Origin: Pseudomonas sp. UBA1879
GTDB taxonomy: Bacteria; Pseudomonadota; Gammaproteobacteria; Pseudomonadales; Pseudomonadaceae
Length of the DNA: 64,000 nucleotides
Reading direction: 5' to 3'
Assembly: GCF_002338065.1 (NCBI RefSeq)
Contig: NZ_DDHJ01000004.1
Span: 764,059-828,058, forward strand
In this document: piece after piece, positions 41,907 through 50,911 of the stretch
Numbering within the stretch: the first letter of the stretch is position 1
Layout of the letters: every line of letters begins with the position of its first letter
The notes under the pieces: generated by a model
What the model was told of the DNA's origin: nothing
Database searches by the model: none
The model's input: only the letters and a program-made list of their open reading frames with translations
Translations under genes and position numbers: made by a program

Positions 41907-42227
41907 GGCAGCGTCCTCCTTGGCAGGTGAGGGGGAAGACTAGCCAGATGGAAATAACCGGGCGAGCGTGTTTTCTTCTCCTGATGTGACGTCGTAGCAA
42001 TAACGACTCGGACAATGCTTAACATTGTGTTGCAAGCGCTTGTTCCGTGTTGAATTTTTATCATGAAGTCCCGGCAAGGGGTGTATGATTGCGCCCGTCA
42101 GCCCCGCCGGGGCTTGTGGAATACCTCCATGGACTTACCCAGTAGCAACTCAGAATCAAGCTGTACCAATCAAGAATCGACTGATTGATCTTCCGGCGTG
42201 GTCCACTGCTGGGAGTGGAGTTCGCCT
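41907..42227. other. 321-bp divergent region before mgtE
   Basis: Contains a short hairpin AGCCCCGCCGGGGCTT near 42099-42114 and a TATGAT -10 candidate at 42084-42089 without a good -35. No gene or recognised Mg-sensing riboswitch is seen. Confidence 0.4.
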
Positions 42228-43670
42228 ATGACCGAAATCGAAGTAAAAAAAACGCAGGAAAGTCTTCAGGATCGCCTTGCACAAGTGGTCGACCTGCTGC
42301 AGCGTCAGCGTATCGTCGAAGACCTGACCCATCGCCAGGAAGGCCAGAACCAGGATCGTGTTGAGAACCTGGTTCACCGGCAAAATCTGGTCGAGCTGCA
42401 ACGCAAGCTCGATGATCTGCACTCTGCTGACGTCGCTTACATCCTCGAAGCCCTTCCGGTCGAAGACCGTCTGACGGTCTGGCAGCTGGTCAAGGCCGAG
42501 CGAGACGGCGACATCCTTCTCGAGGTATCCGACTCCGTTCGTGAAACCCTGATCGCCGACATGGACGACCAGGAGTTGCTGGCCGCCGCCAAGGAAATGG
42601 ACGCGGACGAACTGGCTGACCTTGCACCCGAACTGCCCCGCGACGTCGTTCATGAGCTGATGGAGGCCCTCGACAGCCAGCAGCGCGAGCGTGTGCGTTC
42701 GGCGCTGTCCTACGATGAGGATCAGGTGGGTGCGTTGATGGACTTCGAGATGGTCACCATCCGCGAAGACGTCAGCCTTGAAGTGGTGCTGCGTTATCTG
42801 CGTCGCCTCAAGGAGCTGCCGGGCCACACCGACAAACTCTTTGTGGTGGATTACGACGGCGTGCTCAAAGGGGTGCTGCCCATCAAGCGTCTGTTGGTCA
42901 ATGATCCCGAAAAAAAGGTGTCGGATGTCATGGCCAGCGATCCGGTGAGCTTTCACCCGGATGGCGATGCCTATGAGGCTGCTCAGGCCTTCGAGCGTTA
43001 CGACCTGATTTCCTCGCCGGTGGTGGACAAGAACGGCAAGCTGATTGGCCGTCTGACCATCGACGAGATGGTTGACCTGATTCGAGAAGAGAGCGAAACC
43101 GAAGTTCTCAATATGGCGGGTTTGCGTGAAGAGGAAGATATTTTCGCGTCGGTATGGCGATCGCTTCGTAACCGCTGGTCATGGCTGGCCATCAACTTGA
43201 TTACTGCCTTTATCGCGTCTCGGGTAATTGGCTTGTTCGAAGGCTCCATTGAAAAACTCGTCGCTTTGGCAGCTTTGATGCCGATCGTCGCAGGAATCGG
43301 CGGCAACTCAGGAAATCAGACAATCACCATGATCGTGCGTGCAATGGCGTTGGACCAGGTCAGCACGGGCAACACATCACGACTGATGCGCAAGGAACTG
43401 GGTGTTGCCCTGCTTAACGGCCTGATATGGGGTGGCGTGATCGGCGTGGTCGCTTATCTCCTTTACCACAGCTGGTCGTTGGGCATAGTGATGACCGCTG
43501 CCATGACGCTGAACCTGTTGTTGGCGGCATTCATGGGGGTGTTCATCCCGATGACCCTGGCAAAGCTGGGACGGGACCCTGCCATGGGTTCCAGCGTGAT
43601 GATCACCGCAATGACCGACAGCGGTGGCTTTTTCATCTTCCTGGGGCTGGCAACGGTGTTCTTGCTCTAG
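42228..43670 (+). CDS. mgtE: Magnesium transporter MgtE
   Basis: The 480-aa protein has an N-terminal helical MgtE_N domain (DLHSADVAYILEALPVEDRL), two CBS domains (about 145-260; VSDVMASDPVSFHPDGDAYE) and five C-terminal membrane segments with GIGGNSGNQTITMIVRAMAL, part of the ion pore. MgtE imports Mg2+ and closes when cytosolic Mg2+ fills the CBS region. ATG 42228 is preceded by GGGAGTGGAG. Terminator downstream. Confidence 0.94.
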   Translation: MTEIEVKKTQESLQDRLAQVVDLLQRQRIVEDLTHRQEGQNQDRVENLVHRQNLVELQRKLDDLHSADVAYILEALPVEDRLTVWQLVKAERDGDILLEVSDSVRETLIADMDDQELLAAAKEMDADELADLAPELPRDVVHELMEALDSQQRERVRSALSYDEDQVGALMDFEMVTIREDVSLEVVLRYLRRLKELPGHTDKLFVVDYDGVLKGVLPIKRLLVNDPEKKVSDVMASDPVSFHPDGDAYEAAQAFERYDLISSPVVDKNGKLIGRLTIDEMVDLIREESETEVLNMAGLREEEDIFASVWRSLRNRWSWLAINLITAFIASRVIGLFEGSIEKLVALAALMPIVAGIGGNSGNQTITMIVRAMALDQVSTGNTSRLMRKELGVALLNGLIWGGVIGVVAYLLYHSWSLGIVMTAAMTLNLLLAAFMGVFIPMTLAKLGRDPAMGSSVMITAMTDSGGFFIFLGLATVFLL

Positions 43671-43685
43671 GGTGATCCCGCAAAA

Positions 43686-43714
43686 AAAACCGTCTCTTGA
43701 GGCGGTTTTTTTTT
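43686..43714 (+). terminator. Terminator after mgtE
   Basis: AAACCGTCTC/GAGGCGGTTT stem (with a G-U pair) and a long T run. Confidence 0.88.
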
Positions 43715-43745
43715 AAAAAGAAGGGGATCGGTGTTCGACGGCCAC

Positions 43746-43772
43746 AAAAAAGCCAGCGGAGCGCTGGCTTTT
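43746..43772 (-). terminator. Terminator after amrZ (bidirectional)
   Basis: AAAAGCCAGCGCTCCGCTGG then CTTTTTT on the minus strand: an 8-bp-plus stem with a four-base loop and U-tract. Confidence 0.85.
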
Positions 43773-43791
43773 GAGTCTCTGGCCCCGGGAC

Positions 43792-44118
43792 TTATTCGTC
43801 GTCGGCGGTCAGGCTGGTGTCGTGTGCAATCAGTGAAACCAGCGCGTTCTGCTGGCGATGGGCGAGTTGACGGAAGCGCTGCAGCAGCTCGCGTTCATGC
43901 AGTGACAACTCAGGGCTGTCAAGACGCAGTTTGGCCTCGTCACCCAATGCGCCTTCTTGAATCAGACTTTGTTCGAGACGCGCAATAATTTCAGAATTCA
44001 TGCTGCGATGGTTGTCTTTGGAGACTTCCGCAATGCGCTCGCGCATACCTTCCGGGAGACGGACAACGAACTTGTCAGCTGTGCGACTGGAATAATTGGC
44101 CTGTTTCATAGGGCTCAT
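43792..44118 (-). CDS. amrZ: Ribbon-helix-helix regulator AmrZ (AlgZ)
   Basis: The 108-aa protein is nearly the P. aeruginosa AmrZ sequence: YSSRTADKFVVRLPEGMRER is the Arc-type DNA-binding ribbon, HRSMNSEIIARLEQSLIQEG the helices, and RLDSPELSLHERELLQRFRQ the C-terminal tetramerisation part. AmrZ activates or represses alginate, flagellar, c-di-GMP and other surface genes. Two starts are possible (44118 or 44109). An AlgU-type promoter lies upstream. Confidence 0.95.
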   Translation of the reverse strand: MSPMKQANYSSRTADKFVVRLPEGMRERIAEVSKDNHRSMNSEIIARLEQSLIQEGALGDEAKLRLDSPELSLHERELLQRFRQLAHRQQNALVSLIAHDTSLTADDE

Positions 44119-44180
44119 ATATTTAACCGATTTAGTTCAAAGGGGAGGCGGTTCAAGCATTCGGCCGCGAGATGTCACTG

Positions 44181-44207
44181 TCTGACTGTCATTTCGGCGA
44201 AATGTTC
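44181..44207 (-). promoter_or_regulatory. AlgU (sigma22)-type promoter for amrZ
   Basis: On the minus strand GAACAT, a 16-bp spacer and TCAGA match GAACTT-N16/17-TCTGA at 9 of 11 bases. In P. aeruginosa amrZ transcription depends on this sigma factor, so the location agrees with known biology. Confidence 0.55.
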
Positions 44208-44577
44208 AACGTGCCAGCATAAAGGTCCGTCATGATGCATGAATGTGTCGGAACCTTGGCGTCAAATCTGTGACAAATATTGAACCAGATAAAGGCTTTT
44301 AGCCAGCACCAATTATCTGAAATGCGTTCTGGTTAGCAAAGTTCCCGGACGTCACCATCCGCTTGACAGTCTCAGAATGCGCAGGATGTCTGCCGTGATG
44401 GCTATCTGTCTTCAGCTTAGAAGCGTCTGTAGGAAATTTCGAGGACGACGCCGAGAAAGGGACGAAGGGTCCGGTGGCGTCAGTGCGATTGAGCGGGAAC
44501 TAGGTCACAGGACGGAAGGAGGAGGGGGTGGGCGTGTAGCCGCCCGGTACTCAGAGAGGACTGACTGGGACGAGCGA
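44208..44577. other. Gap rich in GGA motifs, possible sRNA region
   Basis: Between amrZ and the next small gene there is no protein gene. On the plus strand 44380-44580 contains about eleven GGA triplets (AGGATG, AGGAAA, AGGACG, AAGGAGGAGG, GAGGAC and others). A TTGACA at 44363-44368 could be a -35, but the matching -10 and a terminator are not convincing. Confidence 0.35.
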
Positions 44578-44775
44578 CTAGGGCTTCGCTTGGCGTAACA
44601 CAGGATCAAACTTGATGCGGCGACCTACGAACAAGGCGGCGATGAACAGTGTCGCGAACATTCCCGCAGCGGTCTTGGAGATGGTTCCAGCGGCTTCCAT
44701 CGAAGGTGGAAGCAACTGATCGGCCGTCATGGCTATGATTGCGAGGACCAGAAACGACAGTGCGGCTTTTGACAT
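44578..44775 (-). CDS. Small membrane protein, DUF1328-like
   Basis: From ATG 44775 the product is 65 aa with two hydrophobic segments: MSKAALSFLVLAIIAMTADQ and ISKTAAGMFATLFIAALFVG, ending in a basic stretch. The arrangement, length and GRR motif after the second helix resemble the DUF1328 family of small inner-membrane proteins, although the middle differs. Function unknown. GAGAAAAG precedes the start. Confidence 0.6.
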   Translation of the reverse strand: MSKAALSFLVLAIIAMTADQLLPPSMEAAGTISKTAAGMFATLFIAALFVGRRIKFDPVLRQAKP

Positions 44776-44825
44776 GGCTTTTCTCTGAATAGAAATGTTG
44801 GCGAACTCGCGTGTTACGAGAAGAC

Positions 44826-45059
44826 TCAAAACACCCAGCGTTGCGAACGGTCAACGGCTATGGCCTCGTCCGTATCGTTGGCGAGCAATGCATCTGATCG
44901 TTGCGAAGACATTGCCGCGAAGCGCGGAGATTGTTTCATCAGATAATGCGGCTCAGCCTGAACAGCGACGCTCTCTGTTTTGCTGTCGTTCGCTTGAAAG
45001 TGGAAAGCGACCAGCGCGACCAATGCTGCAGCATTCAACAGGGAGAGAGTCATGTTCAT
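44826..45059 (-). CDS. Small protein with N-terminal membrane anchor or signal (77 aa)
   Basis: Starting at ATG 45059 with AAGG upstream: MNMTLSLLNAAALVALVAFH is one hydrophobic segment, followed by a hydrophilic region (FQANDSKTESVAVQAE…). It may be a membrane-anchored or exported small protein. The next gene on the same strand starts 50 bp downstream, so the two probably form a small operon. No family recognised. Confidence 0.5.
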   Translation of the reverse strand: MNMTLSLLNAAALVALVAFHFQANDSKTESVAVQAEPHYLMKQSPRFAAMSSQRSDALLANDTDEAIAVDRSQRWVF

Positions 45060-45368
45060 CTCGGATACCTTCGCTTGGGAGTCTGTGAGAAGGGGGGCGT
45101 GCGTAGATAGAATGCACTCCGCATGCCAAGCAAATTTCAAAAATAAATCCATATAAATCATAGATTTATAGTTTTATTGGCTGTGCTGCGGCTTGCAGTT
45201 TGCAATGATGTCATTTTGCGCCATTGCAATTTGCATGACCGGATATTTCGGCAGGCCAAATCCCCGGCGGACTACCCCCTCAAGCGACAATGACGACATG
45301 ACAAATCAAGAGGTTGCCGTTAACATGCTCGCCGTCCCGCTGGCGCCATCCCGCGCGCCGGCAGCCGT
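45060..45368. other. 309-bp spacer before tRNA-Arg(CCT)
   Basis: AT-rich around 45125-45180, then repeated T/G/C-rich words such as TTGCAGTTTGCAATG and CCATTGCAATTTGC. No gene is seen and no good tRNA promoter could be placed. Confidence 0.35.
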
Positions 45369-45445
45369 GTCTCAGTAGCTCAATTGGATAGAGCATCCCC
45401 CTCCTAAGGGGAAGGTTGCAGGTTCGAACCCCGCCTGGGACACCA
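45369..45445 (+). tRNA. tRNA-Arg(CCT)
   Basis: 77 nt; acceptor GTCTCAG pairs with CTGGGAC (one G-U pair), anticodon loop CTCCTAA gives CCT, T-loop GGTTCGAACC, encoded CCA. It reads the rare AGG codon. No integrated element or att repeat was found beside it. Confidence 0.95.
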
Positions 45446-45629
45446 CACCTCATTACGACGTCTGATGCATCAGCCCGTCTTGTCCAAGTCCACTCAGGGT
45501 TGCATTTGGCAGCGCACGTCAACGTGGGCGTGTTACTTGCACAAGCTGAGGGAAATTCCCTGCGATGCGGGCTCTTTGACGCTTTGCGTTGCAGTCCGCC
45601 AGCTTTCACGTTGAGCACTGGGTTAAGCG

Positions 45630-46421
45630 ATGGCAATTCCCTATAGCGTAAAAATGTCGTTCCAGGATTTTTGGAGAGGGATATTCACGGGGCGCGCGTT
45701 GATTCAACGCCGTTTGAAACGGCATTTGAATGAGCAGCGCAAAAGTTGGCCCAAAGGTAAGCAATACACCCAAGGCTATTACTATCAGGGCCTGGAAGAA
45801 CTGGGGATCACCGGCGCCAAACCCACAGGGTTTCGTTTTCGCCAATACGATGTCGACCCGCTTTTGATCAATGCCGAAATTCTCGACATTGGCAGCAACT
45901 GCGGATTCGTCGCGGCGTACTGCGCGAAACGGGCAAAGTCCGTGATGGCGGTAGAGCTCAATCCTTATCTGAACCGGATTGCCATCGATACCGCAAAATA
46001 CCTGAAGCTCGGCAACATTACGGTGGTTGAGGATGACTTTACGCGCTTCAGCACGGACAAAAAGTTCGATGTCGTGTTGTCGTTCTCCAACCATCACACG
46101 ATCGATGGCAACCTCAATATGGGGTTCGAGAATTACATCAAGAAGATCGTGGCGCACCTCAAGCCCGGCGGCTACCTGTTGTTCGAAAGCCATAATGTCT
46201 ACGGGCCGGGAACCGGTGCTGAAGGTGACGACGGCGACATGGAAGAAAAGATGCGGATCATGAATACCTGGTTCACGATCGAGCGATATCGGATGGTGAA
46301 TTGCTTCCTTGAACACATGGTTCACGACGTGAATAAGTTATTTATCGTCGCCCGCCTCGCGGATCAGCCCGAACCGGTTTCGTTTAGCTTGCCCGAGGCC
46401 ATCACCCGCTTTCATTACTGA
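45630..46421 (+). CDS. Class I SAM-dependent methyltransferase
   Basis: The 263-aa protein has a Rossmann methyltransferase core: AEILDIGSNCGFVAAYCAKR (motif I, about 83), VMAVELNPYLNRIA with the acidic ribose-binding Glu, VVEDDFTRF, and LKPGGYLLFESHNVYGPG. The N-terminal 75 residues are basic and substrate-specific. Substrate unknown. Starts at 45630 or 45654 are both possible; neither has an ideal ribosome site. It stands alone between the tRNA and mqo. Confidence 0.75.
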   Translation: MAIPYSVKMSFQDFWRGIFTGRALIQRRLKRHLNEQRKSWPKGKQYTQGYYYQGLEELGITGAKPTGFRFRQYDVDPLLINAEILDIGSNCGFVAAYCAKRAKSVMAVELNPYLNRIAIDTAKYLKLGNITVVEDDFTRFSTDKKFDVVLSFSNHHTIDGNLNMGFENYIKKIVAHLKPGGYLLFESHNVYGPGTGAEGDDGDMEEKMRIMNTWFTIERYRMVNCFLEHMVHDVNKLFIVARLADQPEPVSFSLPEAITRFHY

Positions 46422-46736
46422 TCGGGCTCAGTGCTGCATCTCGAACGCCTGTGCGCAGGCTTCGTTCGCCAGTTGCCGACGGCATTCACGCGTGCGCGGG
46501 CCTTCGAAGGGAGGACGTTTCCACCACCCTGAATGACGTTCAGCGTGAAGACTGGTGGTTTGGCCAGGATGAGATGCAGTACGCCCCCCCCAGCAATGAA
46601 TTGTCGAGATCCGCTAGCAGGCCTGCGTGTCGAAAGGTCTCCGGGGGCGCCTCGCATGACGTGCTTCCAGCGCCCATAAAAAAGCCACGGGGTTGATCCC
46701 GTGGCTTCTTTTTACTGCGACGTGGTGTGGCGAAAA
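46422..46736. other. 315-bp convergent gap
   Basis: Holds the terminator at 46680-46714; the rest shows no convincing gene. Confidence 0.4.
46680..46714. terminator. Bidirectional terminator between methyltransferase and mqo
   Basis: AAAAGCCACGGG and CCCGTGGCTT form a stem around GTTGAT with A-rich and T-rich flanks, so it works for both convergent genes. Confidence 0.85.
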
Positions 46737-48374
46737 TTACAGCGCCATGTCATTCGCAGGCTTGCTTTCAGCCGGTTTGCTCGGCTCGGTGCTTGTGCCG
46801 ACGCTCTGGTCAATGACCGGCGGCTTGTCCAGTTGCAGGACTTCGGCGGTGTAGTTCCACTCTTGCTGCACAGCGGCAGGCGAGTCGTTCAGCTTGGTGC
46901 CGTAGCTCGGCACGATCTGGCGGATCTTGGCTTGCCATTCAGGCGTTGCCACTTTGTCCTTGAACACTTTTTCCAGCACGTTGAGCATGATGGGAGCGGC
47001 GGTCGAGGCGCCCGGCGATGCACCCAGCAGCGCAGCGATGCTGCCGTCCTGCGACGACACAACTTCAGTGCCCAGTTTCAGCACGCCGCCTTTTTCGGCG
47101 TCACGCTTGATGATCTGCACGCGCTGACCGGCCTGCCACAGACGCCAGTCTTCTTTTTTGGCATGCGGGAAGTATTCCTGCAGCGCCTTGAAGCGGTCGT
47201 CGTCGGACAGCATCAGTTGGCCGGCCAGGTATTCGACCAGCGGGTACTGTTCGATGCCCACTTTGGTCATTGGCCAGAAGTTGTGGGTGGTCATGCTGCT
47301 GAACAGGTCCAGGTACGAACCTTCCTTCAGGAACTTGGTAGAAAAGGTCGCGAACGGGCCAAACAGAATCACCCGCTTGCCGTCGAGCACGCGGGTGTCC
47401 AAGTGCGGAACCGACATGGGCGGGGCGCCGGTGGAGGCGATGCCGTAGGCCTTGGCCATGTGTTGCAGGGCAATGTCCTGGTTCTCGGTGACCAAGAACG
47501 AACCACCGACCGGGAAGCCCGCATAATCGCGGCCTTCGGGGATGCCGGACTTCTGCAACAGCTTCAACGCGCCGCCGCCTGCACCGATGAACAGGAATTT
47601 GGCATCCGTTGCGCTACTGGTGCCGTCCTTCAGGTTCTTGTATTCGACGTGCCAGGAGCCGTCTTGGTTACGGGTGATGTCGTTGACTTCGCTGGACAGC
47701 TTCAGGTTGAAGTTCGGGCGAGTCTGCAGCGCGGAGACGTATTGACGCGTGACCTCACCCCAGTTGACGTCAGTGCCGATCGGCGTCCAGGTGGTCGCCA
47801 GCTTTTGGTTCGGGTCGCGCCCTTCCATCATCAGCGGCACCCACTTGGCAATCTGCGCGTGGTCTTCGGAGAACTGCATCGGCCGGAACAGTGGGCTCGC
47901 TTGCAGCGCTTCGTAACGCTTTTTCAGGAACGCAATGTTGTCATCGCCCCACACGAAGCTCATGTGCGGTGTGGAGTTGATGAAGGAGTGCGGGTTCTTC
48001 AAAACGCTCTGGCGCACTTGCCAGGCCAGGAACTGACGGGTCACCTGAAACGCTTCGTTGATTTCGATAGCTTTCGAGATGTTGACCTTGCCGTCTTTGT
48101 CTTCGGGGGTGTAGTTCAGCTCGGCCAAACCCGAGTGGCCAGTACCGGCATTGTTCCAGCCGTTGGAGCTTTCTTCGGCGACCTTGTCCAGGCGCTCGAC
48201 CATCTCCATGGACCAGCTTGGCTCCAGCTCGTTGAGCCATACGCCCAGGGTCGAGCTCATGATGCCGCCGCCGATCAGCAGCACGTCCACTTTTTTGTTT
48301 TCGGCGGCGTGTGCCTGAAGCATACCCATCGAAATTGCCAGACCCAGCAGGGCTTTGCTTGTCGCTTTGATCAT
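46737..48374 (-). CDS. mqo: Malate:quinone oxidoreductase with export-like N-terminus
   Basis: The 545-aa FAD enzyme oxidises malate to oxaloacetate with electrons to quinone. VDVLLIGGGIMSSTLGVWLN is the FAD-binding motif, followed by ERLDKVAEESSNGWNNAGTG and HSGLAELNYTPE, all Mqo hallmarks. ATG 48374 begins MIKATSKALLGLAISMGMLQ AHAAE, which looks like a Sec signal peptide and precedes the enzyme domain, unlike plain cytosolic Mqo. A low-complexity Ser/Pro/Glu/Lys tail ends it. A start at 48416 is possible but less likely. Confidence 0.9.
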   Translation of the reverse strand: MIKATSKALLGLAISMGMLQAHAAENKKVDVLLIGGGIMSSTLGVWLNELEPSWSMEMVERLDKVAEESSNGWNNAGTGHSGLAELNYTPEDKDGKVNISKAIEINEAFQVTRQFLAWQVRQSVLKNPHSFINSTPHMSFVWGDDNIAFLKKRYEALQASPLFRPMQFSEDHAQIAKWVPLMMEGRDPNQKLATTWTPIGTDVNWGEVTRQYVSALQTRPNFNLKLSSEVNDITRNQDGSWHVEYKNLKDGTSSATDAKFLFIGAGGGALKLLQKSGIPEGRDYAGFPVGGSFLVTENQDIALQHMAKAYGIASTGAPPMSVPHLDTRVLDGKRVILFGPFATFSTKFLKEGSYLDLFSSMTTHNFWPMTKVGIEQYPLVEYLAGQLMLSDDDRFKALQEYFPHAKKEDWRLWQAGQRVQIIKRDAEKGGVLKLGTEVVSSQDGSIAALLGASPGASTAAPIMLNVLEKVFKDKVATPEWQAKIRQIVPSYGTKLNDSPAAVQQEWNYTAEVLQLDKPPVIDQSVGTSTEPSKPAESKPANDMAL

Positions 48375-48819
48375 TGCACGCAATCCAGTTGATAGAACGT
48401 TATCCGCCTGCCGCATGCGTCGAGGCGACGCCGGTCTGGCTCACATCAGGCTTGAGTGAATGGCAGTCCGGTTTCGCGCCCGGCGGGCGAGGGGGTAAGG
48501 GTTCAAGGTCGAAGAAACGGACCCCGAGTTCTGTGTCCCTCTGCGCTGGCTTTTTGTTAAATCATTGGGATGCAGCAGCTTGAGTAAACAACAAACACCC
48601 CCGCAGGACTCGGTCATCAGGTCCAAGCAATCTGCGGGAGGGCGGCGATTGTACCCGAAATGTTATTTCTGACAAAACGAGTGACACTTTAGTCAAGACG
48701 CCACGGTGTCACAGGTGGCGAAAGGGTGGCAAAGAAGTGGCGAAGCTACGTGAAACGGCGGCCTGCACGGTAGGAGCCGGCAAGTCGGCCCCTACCAGAT
48801 GACGCCATCTCTGCGGCTG
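48375..48819. other. 445-bp gap upstream of mqo
   Basis: Contains mqo regulatory sequence and, at 48769-48796, a short REP-like hairpin (GGTAGGAGCC / GGCCCCTACC). No gene seen. Confidence 0.4.
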
Positions 48820-50460
48820 TTACAGCGTGAATTTACCCACCATCATGTTGAACGACACCGCCAGCCGCGATAGCTCCTGGCTCGACGCGTTGGTCTGGTT
48901 GGCACCGGCGGCGGTCTGGGCGGACAGGTCCTGGATGTTCACCAGGTTGCGGTCGACTTCACGCGCGACCTGGGCCTGTTCTTCGGCGGCGCTGGCAATG
49001 ACCAGATTGCGTTCGTTGATTTGGCTGACGCCTTCGCTGATGCGCTCCAGCGCAAGACCGGCTTCCGTGGCGAGTGTCTGAGTGCTGGTCGCGATGGCCT
49101 GGCTCTTGCCCATGGCCCGCACCGCTTCATCGGCGCCGTTGCGCACCAGCGTGATCATCGACTCGATCTCACCCGTGGAGGCTTGGGTGCGGGCAGCGAG
49201 GGCGCGGACTTCGTCGGCGACCACGGCAAACCCGCGGCCCTGCTCACCGGCGCGAGCTGCTTCGATGGCCGCGTTCAACGCCAGCAGGTTGGTCTGTTCG
49301 GCGATGCCACGGATCACGTCCAGCACTTTGGTGATGTCGCGGATCTGCCCGGCCAGTGCTTCGACGCGTTGAGTCGAATCGTTGATCTCGACGGTCATGG
49401 TGTTCATCGCCGTCACCGCTTGCTGCACTTGCTGTTGCCCTTTGACGGCGTCGTCGGCGGTCTGCGTCGACACTTGCGACGCGCTGGCGGCGTTGCGCGC
49501 GACCTCTTCGACCGCCGCCGTCATCTGGTTCACCGCCGTCGCCGCCTGTTGGATTTCATCGTTCTGGCGCTGCAAACCCCGGGTGCTGTCGTCGGTGACC
49601 GCCGTCAGTTCTTCGGCCGCTGAGGCGAGTTGATCCGACGCGCTGGCGATCTGCTGCACCGTGCCTTTCAGGCTGCCTTGCATGTCGCCCAAGGCCTTGA
49701 GCAGTTGCCCGGTTTCGTCCTTGCTGCCAGAAACGATGGCGTGAGTCAGGTCACCACCGGCGACGCGAGACGCACTTTCCACGGACTGATAAATCGGCCG
49801 GGTGATCATGCGGGTCACGGCCAGCCCGAGCAAAATGGCGCAAATGACGGCGATGATCGAGCCGCCGATCAGCAACCCGGTCACCTGGCGATCGGCGTCG
49901 ACGCCTTCCTGGGTCGATTCGGCGGCTTGCCGTGCGTTGGACTCGATGATGACTTTCAGCTCACCCATGGTTTTGCGGTAGGTCGGGGTCACGCTGGTGG
50001 CCGACAACTTGGACGCTTGTTCGATATCACCGCTCTGGACCACGCTCAGCACGTTTTGAACGGCCGCCATGTAGGCCGGCCAGTCGCGCATGAATTCATC
50101 GCCCGCCGCCTTTTCGTCCGGTTCCATTGGCGTTGTGCGGTAGATCGCGAAGTCGCTGTCTGCCTGCGCCTGATTGTCTTTGAGCGATTGCAGCGCAGCA
50201 TTGATTTCATCGGCAGGAGCCTTCAGCGCGCTCAAACCGAGGATTTTGAAAAAATCCCGATTGGTCGCGATGACGTTAGCCTTTACTGAATCGACTTTGG
50301 TAATGGACAGCATGTTGTTGGTGACCGTGTCCTGAAACAGGTCATACAGTCGGGATATACCGTTCTGTCCCAAAACGCCCACCACAATTGTGATGACGGC
50401 GCACAGGCCAAACGCGAGTAACAGCTTGGACTTCAATTTCAGATCAGTCAGCCAGGACAT
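48820..50460 (-). CDS. Methyl-accepting chemotaxis protein
   Basis: A 546-aa inner-membrane chemoreceptor. TM1 lies near residues 10-30 (LLLAFGLCAVITIVVGVLG), a four-helix-bundle type periplasmic domain follows, TM2 is near 190-210 (LLIGGSIIAVICAILLGLAV), then HAMP and the signalling tip NLLALNAAIEAARAGEQGRG and FAVVADEVRALA. No CheR-docking pentapeptide is present at the end (MMVGKFTL). Ligand unknown. The start at 50460 gives a normal short cytosolic N-terminus; a sigma28 promoter lies just upstream. Confidence 0.92.
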   Translation of the reverse strand: MSWLTDLKLKSKLLLAFGLCAVITIVVGVLGQNGISRLYDLFQDTVTNNMLSITKVDSVKANVIATNRDFFKILGLSALKAPADEINAALQSLKDNQAQADSDFAIYRTTPMEPDEKAAGDEFMRDWPAYMAAVQNVLSVVQSGDIEQASKLSATSVTPTYRKTMGELKVIIESNARQAAESTQEGVDADRQVTGLLIGGSIIAVICAILLGLAVTRMITRPIYQSVESASRVAGGDLTHAIVSGSKDETGQLLKALGDMQGSLKGTVQQIASASDQLASAAEELTAVTDDSTRGLQRQNDEIQQAATAVNQMTAAVEEVARNAASASQVSTQTADDAVKGQQQVQQAVTAMNTMTVEINDSTQRVEALAGQIRDITKVLDVIRGIAEQTNLLALNAAIEAARAGEQGRGFAVVADEVRALAARTQASTGEIESMITLVRNGADEAVRAMGKSQAIATSTQTLATEAGLALERISEGVSQINERNLVIASAAEEQAQVAREVDRNLVNIQDLSAQTAAGANQTNASSQELSRLAVSFNMMVGKFTL

Positions 50461-50514
50461 GGAGAGGCACTCGGGCGAAAAAGGGAGTTGCGGTTGGGTC
50501 ACCGTCTGTAATAG

Positions 50515-50541
50515 CTATCGGCTAACGCGCGAGGGACTTTA
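50515..50541 (-). promoter_or_regulatory. FliA (sigma28) promoter of the chemoreceptor gene
   Basis: Minus strand TAAAGTCC, 11-bp spacer, GCCGATAG: this matches TAAAGTTT-N11-GCCGATAA with correct spacing and 13 of 16 bases. It lies about 55 bp before the ATG, so the receptor gene is expected in the flagellar regulon. Confidence 0.75.
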
Positions 50542-50911
50542 CATATCTTGTAACAGGTAACCGTCTGTTTATATTCGTCGGCGTTCGCAGTTGCCGGATC
50601 CATTATGGGCTTGAATGCACCTCGAAAAGGCCACGTCGTCCCAGCAGACCCGCGTCACAAAATGAGGGCTCCGACGCGACGAAGCCCGGCTGAAACGCGC
50701 TTTTTATCGCTGCATCCGCCTAAGCTTTGAGCGTGCACCGCCGATAACCCGAACGAACGGCAGATTGCCCCCCGATACGTTGTCATTGCGTGTGCGAGAT
50801 AGATTGATGGCAAAATGATGTTGGCTATCATCGGCTTCCCGGGACGGGTGCTCCAATGTTGATCGCTGTGTCATTGTCTTTAAGCTCATTTCTCCCGCTA
50901 CAGGAATCTCG
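50542..50911. other. 370-bp divergent spacer
   Basis: Lies between the chemoreceptor promoter and the response regulator. Apart from short AT-rich words near 50540-50575 no assigned feature is seen. Confidence 0.35.

Noticed and set aside
44377..44598. 73-codon plus-strand frame in the amrZ upstream gap
   Set aside because: Arg/Gly-rich composition, no ribosome site; it reflects the GGA-rich DNA.
45369..45630. tRNA-Arg(CCT) as an integration site for a mobile element
   Set aside because: No integrase, no repeated tRNA 3' end and no phage or element genes follow.
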